From: Candidatus Woesearchaeota archaeon | Lineage (GTDB): Archaea; Nanobdellota; Nanobdellia; Woesearchaeales; CG1-02-33-12 | Length of the DNA: 5,224 bases | Direction of reading: 5' to 3' | Assembly (NCBI GenBank): GCA_003561825.1 | Contig: PWVO01000128.1 | Coordinates: 1 to 5,224 of the forward strand | Part shown: positions 1 to 4,155 of the stretch, piece by piece | Numbering within the stretch: the first letter of the stretch is position 1 | Layout: every line of letters begins with the position of its first letter | Made by a program: the position numbers and the translations under genes | The notes under the pieces: model-generated | The model's database searches: none | The model's input: only the letters and a program-made list of their open reading frames with translations | What the model was told of the DNA's origin: nothing

Positions 1-38
1 CGGGCTTGTTTGGATTGTGTGCCCATGCATCATAATGT

Positions 39-64
39 GCCTACGCTTAGCTTCGGCATTTTTT
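39..64 (+). terminator. Weak hairpin followed by six T (possible terminator)
   Basis: An imperfect stem (GCC at 39-41 pairing with GGC at 55-57, plus an inner GC/GC pair) is followed by A and six T at 59-64. On the plus strand this resembles a weak intrinsic or U-tract terminator for a gene entering from the left. One plus-strand frame stops at 33-35, just before the hairpin, and another stops at 70-72. The stem is short and interrupted, so this is only a candidate. The rest of bases 1-76 shows nothing else I can support. Confidence 0.22.
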
Positions 65-76
65 GTAAATAATCAC

Positions 77-1270
77 CTAAAGGCTGTAATAATCCTCAAG
101 AACAGCAACATCTATATCTTCGGCCTCCTTAATTACATAAAACCTTCCTTTGCCTATCTCTACAAGCTTTTCAGCAAGCTTCTGGCCTTTCTCACTTAAA
201 TTAACTCCTATCAAAGACAATGTAATGCCATTTGCATGAGCTGCATGAGCAGCCTCAATAGTCTCCTTCTCAGGGCTTTTGCCTTTGGTAGGCATGGCAT
301 CAGTAATAAGAATAAGGTGCTTAGTTGCATCCTCCTCTGGGAAAAGCATTACAGCAGACTTAAGAGTCTCAGCAATACCTGTCTCTCCAGAAGCCCTTAT
401 CCTGGAAATATCCTTCAGGAGCAAAACAAAATCCCGGGTAGGCCTTACCTCTTTCTTGACCTCAGAGCTGAACACAATAAGTCCAACACTGTCCTTTTCT
501 TCAATAGCCCGGAATGCAAGAGCAATACCTGCTTTCTTGGACTGCTCAATCTTTTTCCCTTTCATTGATCCAGAAGCATCAATAGCATAAACAACATAGC
601 ACCTGCCTTTGCTCTCACGCGTATAAGACCTAAGATCCTCCCTGATAAGCTCTTTGTGCCCCCTCCTTATTGCTGTTTTTACAGAGCCCTTGACTGAAAT
701 GTCCTTGTACCTTTCTTTTTTAAATTCCTTGACATCATTCTTCATGCCATAGATATTATTCTCCTTGTGCAGCCTCTCCCCAGAAAAGCCCTCTGGCTTA
801 AGCTTCTCAAGCTCCTCAAAATAAAGAGTAAATGCAGCAAGGTCAAAAGCCTCCTCACTTAAAGATCCCTGGCTGTTAAGAATTCCCTCTTGCTTAAGGT
901 TTTCAATATTCTCATTTATTGCCTTTTTCAGCTCTCTCCTGAACTCAGGAATATGAATGTTTTTCTCAACATAAGAAGGGTCATAGCCTGTTATTGCCCT
1001 GATAATCTTCTCCCCGTAAAGCTTCTCTGCAACAGAATAATTATTCACCAGGTTTTCAAAAGCCATGTCAGGAGTAAATGAAGAAACTCCCTGGTTAATT
1101 GCTTCACTGGCAAACTTGCCCTGGTCTATCTTTTCCCTGTCATTTTCAAAAACAGAATGCATGAGCTTTTCCATGCTCATGTCAGAAGACATCTTGCCCT
1201 TAATCTCATCAATATTCTCTTTTTCAGTGATTTCTGCCGGCCTTATGCTACGGTGAACCACCCTTTTCAT
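77..1270 (-). CDS. VWA-domain protein, partner of MoxR/Mg-chelatase-type ATPase
   Basis: This is a 397-residue protein with a C-terminal von Willebrand factor A domain (about residues 222-397). The metal-ion-dependent adhesion site is complete: DASGS at 231-235, T297 in a GETG loop, and D324 in an ITDAMPT strand. The N-terminal 200 residues are mostly helical and charged, followed by a basic segment (about 195-215) leading into the VWA fold. No signal peptide or membrane helix is visible, so it should be cytoplasmic. It resembles the D-subunit/VWA partners of Mg-chelatase and MoxR ATPases, which use a bound divalent metal to couple the AAA+ motor to a client; the client here is unknown. Translation starts inside the end of the ATPase gene (23-nt overlap), with a weak GGA element a few bases before the ATG, so the two are co-translated. 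After the stop only a short T-rich stretch is seen, with no clear terminator. Confidence 0.9.
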   Translation of the reverse strand: MKRVVHRSIRPAEITEKENIDEIKGKMSSDMSMEKLMHSVFENDREKIDQGKFASEAINQGVSSFTPDMAFENLVNNYSVAEKLYGEKIIRAITGYDPSYVEKNIHIPEFRRELKKAINENIENLKQEGILNSQGSLSEEAFDLAAFTLYFEELEKLKPEGFSGERLHKENNIYGMKNDVKEFKKERYKDISVKGSVKTAIRRGHKELIREDLRSYTRESKGRCYVVYAIDASGSMKGKKIEQSKKAGIALAFRAIEEKDSVGLIVFSSEVKKEVRPTRDFVLLLKDISRIRASGETGIAETLKSAVMLFPEEDATKHLILITDAMPTKGKSPEKETIEAAHAAHANGITLSLIGVNLSEKGQKLAEKLVEIGKGRFYVIKEAEDIDVAVLEDYYSL

Positions 1271-2282
1271 TTATTCCAGAGAACCTGGAGTCCATAACTT
1301 TCTCAAACTCTGACTTAGTAAACTCCTTTGCATCCATTAAATACCTTGAGGAAGGCTTCAGCTTAATCCTGTGGCTTAAAACAGAAACAACAGACTCCTT
1401 TATATCAGAAAGCTCAACAGATCTTGAACCCTTAAGCATTGCATTTGCCTGGGCTCTTTCATAAAGCCCAATTGATGCCCTCACACTGGGAAGCTTCTCA
1501 AGCCTCTCATCCTGCCTCAGGCTCCTTATAAAATAAACAACAACCTCAAACAGCTCTTCAGGAAAATCAATAAGCTTTGCTCCCTTGGACTTAACAATAG
1601 ACTTCTCAGCCTCTGGATTTTCCGGATAATTCATATAAACAAGGTCAAACCTGTCAAGAAAAACATCAGAAAGCTTTTCTGTGCTTGAATCCATGGGATT
1701 CATAGTCCCTATGAAAATAAAGTCAGCCTTTATCTCAACATCATAAGATCCTATTGTGACTTTCCTTTCCTCAAGAACCTGCAGAAGCGCATTCTGCAGC
1801 TTTTCAGGGCACCTGTTAATCTCGTCAAAAAAAAGCACCCCGTTATTTGCCTTGAATATCTTGCCCGGAGTAAAAGCCTGAATGCTTAATGGCCCAAACT
1901 TCATTGCCTTAATAGGGTCAATATCCCCAATAAGATCCTCTGCAGTAAGGTCAGGGCTTCCCTGCACTCTCACAAACCTTTTCTCGCCCTTAACCTCCTT
2001 GAGCTTAGGCTTCTGGCTTTGCTGCCTTGAAAGGCATTCAGGGCATACAGGGCTTTCAGGCAGGCAGTTGTAAGCGCAGTCAACAAACCTGCCAGAAGGA
2101 AGAAGCCTTGAAAGGTTTCTTGCAAGAGTAGTCTTCCCAATACCAGGCGCCCCAACAATAATAACATGCCTGTCTGTGAGTATTGCGGACTTGAGCTGCT
2201 TTTTAGCATCCTCCTGGCCTACAATATCTGAAAAATTCTCATTTTGGCCAATAAAAGCCTTCTTGAAGTGTTCGTAAAGCAT
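1248..2282 (-). CDS. MoxR/magnesium-chelatase-type AAA+ ATPase
   Basis: This 344-residue AAA+ ATPase has all the core motifs: Walker A GAPGIGKT (44-51), Walker B VLFFDE (149-154), sensor 1 GTMNP (N195), an arginine-finger region FLDRFD (R211) and sensor 2 SVRAS (R268), followed by a C-terminal helical lid. The order and wording match the ChlI/BchI-like and MoxR clade, which form hexameric rings. A four-cysteine cluster (C69, C73, C80, C83; CX3CX6CX2C) lies shortly after Walker A and looks like a small zinc-binding insert, which I recall from archaeal Mg-chelatase-like ATPases. The ATG at 2282 is chosen because a TATA box is centred about 25 nt upstream and no Shine-Dalgarno is present, indicating a leaderless message. 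The next gene, a VWA protein, overlaps by 23 nt and is the expected partner. True magnesium chelation is unlikely to be its role, because no tetrapyrrole gene is seen here. Confidence 0.92.
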   Translation of the reverse strand: MLYEHFKKAFIGQNENFSDIVGQEDAKKQLKSAILTDRHVIIVGAPGIGKTTLARNLSRLLPSGRFVDCAYNCLPESPVCPECLSRQQSQKPKLKEVKGEKRFVRVQGSPDLTAEDLIGDIDPIKAMKFGPLSIQAFTPGKIFKANNGVLFFDEINRCPEKLQNALLQVLEERKVTIGSYDVEIKADFIFIGTMNPMDSSTEKLSDVFLDRFDLVYMNYPENPEAEKSIVKSKGAKLIDFPEELFEVVVYFIRSLRQDERLEKLPSVRASIGLYERAQANAMLKGSRSVELSDIKESVVSVLSHRIKLKPSSRYLMDAKEFTKSEFEKVMDSRFSGINEKGGSP

Positions 2283-2288
2283 GAGCCA

Positions 2289-2298
2289 GAAGAAAAAA
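2289..2298 (-). terminator. U-rich tract between small-protein gene and ATPase gene
   Basis: On the minus strand six T (2298-2293) followed by CTTCT lie about 20 nt after the stop of the upstream small-protein gene. Archaeal RNA polymerase terminates on such U-rich stretches without needing a hairpin. The tract falls between the TATA box and the ATPase start, so one 35-bp spacer could both end the upstream transcript and launch the next. Composition alone supports this. Confidence 0.3.
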
Positions 2299-2301
2299 GC
2301 A

Positions 2302-2312
2302 TTATATATAAA
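2302..2312 (-). promoter_or_regulatory. Archaeal TATA box for the ATPase-VWA operon
   Basis: The minus strand reads TTTATATATAA here, a near-ideal archaeal TATA box, preceded by the A-rich AGAAATC as a possible BRE. Its centre is about 25 nt before the ATG at 2282, so transcription should begin at or within a few bases of the start codon. No Shine-Dalgarno lies between them, which fits a leaderless mRNA. Confidence 0.75.
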
Positions 2313-2317
2313 GATTT

Positions 2318-2668
2318 CTAGAATTTTATTCCTGCAAATTTTAATGTTTCATCCAGGCAAGCATAACTTTCATTGTTAGAATAAATTTTTTCTATTTTTA
2401 AACGGTTCTCATTCATGAAAATAGAGCCTAACCTGACTTTAATATTTCTTTTTTCAACCTGAAACATGGCAATATATTCTTTTCCTTCTGAAAATGCAGG
2501 CACAAGAAACTGAAAAAAACTCCTATCAGATATGCCATGGTACGCACAAAGCATCAGCACATCGGGGTCCCATGAAGGCTGGTATTCAACTAGGACAACA
2601 TCTCCCTGTTTAAGCGAATCAATGCCTTCAGAATCTTCCAGTATCTGAATCAAGGAATCTTTTATCAT
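2318..2668 (-). CDS. Small protein of unknown function, coupled to the dehydrogenase
   Basis: I do not recognise this 116-residue protein. It begins with a short acidic helix (residues 1-20) and then alternates hydrophobic and charged stretches suggesting a beta-rich soluble fold (QGDVVLVEY at 21-29, EYIAMFQV at 64-71, IKVRLGSIFM at 76-85). There is a single WDPD motif (33-36) and two cysteines (41 and 104), too few for an obvious metal site. No signal peptide or membrane helix is seen. The ATG at 2668 is one base after the dehydrogenase stop codon, which favours stop-start translational coupling; the frame is open further upstream, but those starts would overlap the dehydrogenase. A hand count over 2341-2640 gives about 36% GC against about 45% in five sampled lines of the ATPase gene, and its codons are more A/T-rich, so it may have a different origin or weaker selection. 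Confidence 0.72.
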   Translation of the reverse strand: MIKDSLIQILEDSEGIDSLKQGDVVLVEYQPSWDPDVLMLCAYHGISDRSFFQFLVPAFSEGKEYIAMFQVEKRNIKVRLGSIFMNENRLKIEKIYSNNESYACLDETLKFAGIKF

Positions 2669-2669
2669 A

Positions 2670-3677
2670 CTAATCCCTGGAAACAACATTAACAGGCTTT
2701 CCTTTTGCAAAAGCAATAATATTGTCTGCTGTGGAGCTTATCAGCCTGCTCACTGCCTCTTCTGTATTAAAGGCATTGTGGGGAGTAATAACAACATTCG
2801 GCATCTTTGCAAGAATATGCTGCTCAAGCAGAGTCTGGAGATTGCACTTCTGCCTGAAATGATCAACAAGAAGCTCAGCCTCCTCATCCATCTCGCACTC
2901 TTCCTCAAGAACATCAAGGCCCACACCAAGAATCCTGCCAGACTTAATCCCTTTGATTAAAGCCTTGGTTTCAATGATAGCTCCTCTTGAAGTATTTACA
3001 ATAATAGCCCCTTTCTTAATCACATCAATGTTCTTGATACTTATCATATGCCTTGTTTCCTCTGTAAGCGGAAGATGCACTGAAACCACATCGGAAGCCT
3101 GAAGCAGCTTTTTCAGTCCCACATAAACAAAGCCCATCTCAGCAGCAGCCTTCTTGTCCGGAAACTTGTCATAAGCAATAACATCCATGCCAAAGCCTTT
3201 TGCAATCTTTATAGCATGTTTTCCTATTTTTCCTGTTCCTAAAATCCCGATAGTCTTTCCCTCAAGCTCAACTCCTCTGAGGCCATGAAGGTCAAAATTC
3301 CCCATCCTTGTCTTGTCAGCAGACTCAACAACCTTTCTTCCCACAGCAAGAACCAGGGCAAAAGCATGCTCAGCAACACTGACATCGCAGTAAGCAGGCA
3401 CATTGCACACAGCAATTTTCCTTTTTCTGCATTCCTTTAGGTCAATGTGGTCAAAGCCAGTTGATCTTGTTGTTACCATCTTAAGCTTAGGAAGCCTTGC
3501 AATAACCTTTTTTGTAATCTTAGAAGAGATAAATGCAGAGACAACCTCAGCCTTTTCTGCTTTCTTTGCATTCTCCTCTGTAAGGCTTTCATTGTAAAAA
3601 GAAACCTTGTGCCCCTTTAGCCTTTTCTTAAGCTTGGGGATTTCCCATTCCTGCGCATTAAACACAGCTATATTCAT
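2670..3677 (-). CDS. D-2-hydroxyacid (D-lactate-type) dehydrogenase
   Basis: This 335-residue member of the D-isomer-specific 2-hydroxyacid dehydrogenase family should reduce a 2-ketoacid to a D-2-hydroxyacid, or the reverse, in the cytoplasm. The Rossmann motif is GTGKIG (147-152), and D170 at the end of the second strand predicts NAD(H) over NADP(H). The catalytic triad is intact: R231 in NTSRG, E260 in GLDVLEEE and H300 in TPHNAF. The substrate-loop motif TRSTGFDHID (70-79) is also present. The 40-residue gap between E260 and H300 is longer than in the classical enzymes and matches a D-lactate dehydrogenase-like subgroup I recall from candidate-phyla bacteria and archaea. Start 3677 is preferred over the in-frame ATG at 3728 because the latter overlaps the likely TATA box and because MNIAVF is the normal first strand. 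Pyruvate is the likeliest substrate, but another 2-ketoacid is possible. Confidence 0.92.
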   Translation of the reverse strand: MNIAVFNAQEWEIPKLKKRLKGHKVSFYNESLTEENAKKAEKAEVVSAFISSKITKKVIARLPKLKMVTTRSTGFDHIDLKECRKRKIAVCNVPAYCDVSVAEHAFALVLAVGRKVVESADKTRMGNFDLHGLRGVELEGKTIGILGTGKIGKHAIKIAKGFGMDVIAYDKFPDKKAAAEMGFVYVGLKKLLQASDVVSVHLPLTEETRHMISIKNIDVIKKGAIIVNTSRGAIIETKALIKGIKSGRILGVGLDVLEEECEMDEEAELLVDHFRQKCNLQTLLEQHILAKMPNVVITPHNAFNTEEAVSRLISSTADNIIAFAKGKPVNVVSRD

Positions 3678-3727
3678 CTTAACTACAGCTCTATACCTTA
3701 ATTTGTCCTTACATAAAACCCTAATCA

Positions 3728-3735
3728 TTAATAAA
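3728..3735 (-). promoter_or_regulatory. Probable TATA box for the dehydrogenase operon
   Basis: The minus strand reads TTTATTAA here, directly after an A-rich BRE-like run. A start about 25 nt downstream (near 3705) would leave a leader of roughly 28 nt before the ATG at 3677. A second, weaker candidate (TTTTATGT, 3711-3718) would give a leader of about 11 nt. Either choice excludes the upstream ATG at 3728. Confidence 0.5.
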
Positions 3736-3748
3736 TCTTTTTTTTATG

Positions 3749-3768
3749 GGCATTTGCTTTGCAATGCC
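3749..3768. repeat. Inverted repeat GGCATT...AATGCC in divergent intergenic region
   Basis: GGCATT (3749-3754) and AATGCC (3763-3768) are perfect reverse complements. With one bulged T, an inner GC/GC pair extends this to eight base pairs closed by a TTT loop. It lies about 14 bp upstream of the dehydrogenase TATA box, next to a run of eight T (3738-3745). It could be an operator for a dimeric regulator or an RNA hairpin; no other copy is apparent in the window. Confidence 0.4.
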
Positions 3769-3811
3769 GAATAATCAGGAAGCTTTAGGCCAAAAACCAC
3801 CAAAATCCCAG

Positions 3812-3833
3812 AAAATGATTGGGAGATCATTTT
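3812..3833. repeat. Perfect 8-bp inverted repeat AAAATGAT-6-ATCATTTT
   Basis: AAAATGAT (3812-3819) and ATCATTTT (3826-3833) are exact reverse complements separated by TGGGAG; a G-T pair would extend the stem to nine. It ends about 24 bp upstream of the TATA box of the membrane-protein gene, a position where archaeal activators or repressors often bind. As a transcribed element it would form an AT-rich hairpin ending in T residues. Confidence 0.45.
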
Positions 3834-3856
3834 TACTGGCAAAAATTATCCAAAAA

Positions 3857-3865
3857 TTATAAATA
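3857..3865 (+). promoter_or_regulatory. Archaeal TATA box for the small membrane-protein gene
   Basis: TTATAAATA preceded by CAAAAA makes a good TATA plus BRE-like pair. Its centre is about 29 nt before the ATG at 3890, so the predicted transcript starts within a few bases of the start codon. No Shine-Dalgarno is seen between them, consistent with a leaderless mRNA. Confidence 0.68.
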
Positions 3866-3889
3866 CAACCTAGTCAAACATAATTGCTG

Positions 3890-4150
3890 ATGAAAAAACT
3901 GCTCAATAGAAAAATCATAAAAAAAGAGGTTTCGCTTCTGCATTATCTTCTTCTCTTCACAGGAAAGCTCTTCATAGGCATAGGCATAGGCGCAATAATC
4001 TCAGCATATGCACTTCCTTTCAGCTTCCCAATAATCCTTATAGGAGTATTAATACTCCTCCCTCTCACATACTATCTTTTCAAGGCAGAAAAGAAAAAAG
4101 AAACAGAGCTGGAGAAGCAGCTTAAGAAAAACACTAAAAAGCCAAAATAG
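3890..4150 (+). CDS. Small two-helix membrane protein, unknown function
   Basis: This 86-residue protein has a basic N-terminus (residues 1-13, seven Lys/Arg), a first hydrophobic segment of about 25 residues (roughly 17-42, with an alternating GIGIG stretch), a short Pro/Ser/Phe turn and a second hydrophobic segment (roughly 47-65). It ends in a strongly lysine-rich, probably helical tail (about 66-86). The positive-inside rule puts both ends in the cytoplasm as a helical hairpin. No enzymatic motif or known family is recognised. ATG 3890 is chosen over an in-frame TTG at 3884 because it is a normal start and sits at the right distance from the TATA box. It is the only confident plus-strand gene and converges on the DUF460 gene, 5 bp between stops. 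The basic tail could bind nucleic acid, acidic lipid or a partner, but this is a guess. Confidence 0.7.
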   Translation: MKKLLNRKIIKKEVSLLHYLLLFTGKLFIGIGIGAIISAYALPFSFPIILIGVLILLPLTYYLFKAEKKKETELEKQLKKNTKKPK

Positions 4151-4155
4151 AAAAA
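4127..4155 (-). terminator. Multiple U-tracts after the DUF460 gene
   Basis: Reading the minus strand past the DUF460 stop there are four T-runs in 29 nt: T5 (4155-4151), T4 (4147-4144), T5 (4140-4136) and T5 (4131-4127). Clustered U-tracts without a hairpin are the usual archaeal termination signal. The element overlaps the lysine-rich 3' coding end of the convergent membrane-protein gene, whose AAA codons supply the runs. Confidence 0.6.

Noticed and set aside
1..76. Possible tRNA or other RNA gene at the left edge
   Set aside because: No T-loop consensus, acceptor pairing or CCA-end pattern on either strand.
236..590. Overlapping plus-strand reading frames of 103-110 residues opposite the VWA gene
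   Set aside because: They are antisense to the MIDAS-bearing VWA coding region and show no family features; they are shadows.
1274..1286. CCAG/CTGG inverted repeat just before the VWA start codon
   Set aside because: The stem is only four pairs and lies inside the ATPase coding end; likely chance.
1970..2209. 79-residue minus-strand frame inside the ATPase gene
   Set aside because: It overlaps the Walker A and cysteine-cluster coding sequence in another frame; composition is Leu/Ser/Gly-rich with no motif.
2669..2716. Longer start at 2716 for the small protein, overlapping the dehydrogenase by 47 nt
   Set aside because: An ATG one base after the dehydrogenase stop is the more natural coupled start, and the upstream residues overlap conserved coding sequence in another frame.
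3678..3728. Longer dehydrogenase start at 3728 (17 extra residues)
   Set aside because: That ATG overlaps the likely TATA box, and the extra residues are basic and do not fit the family, whose first strand begins at MNIAVF.
3884..3889. TTG start two codons upstream in the membrane-protein gene
   Set aside because: ATG 3890 is a better start codon and fits the TATA distance for a leaderless message.
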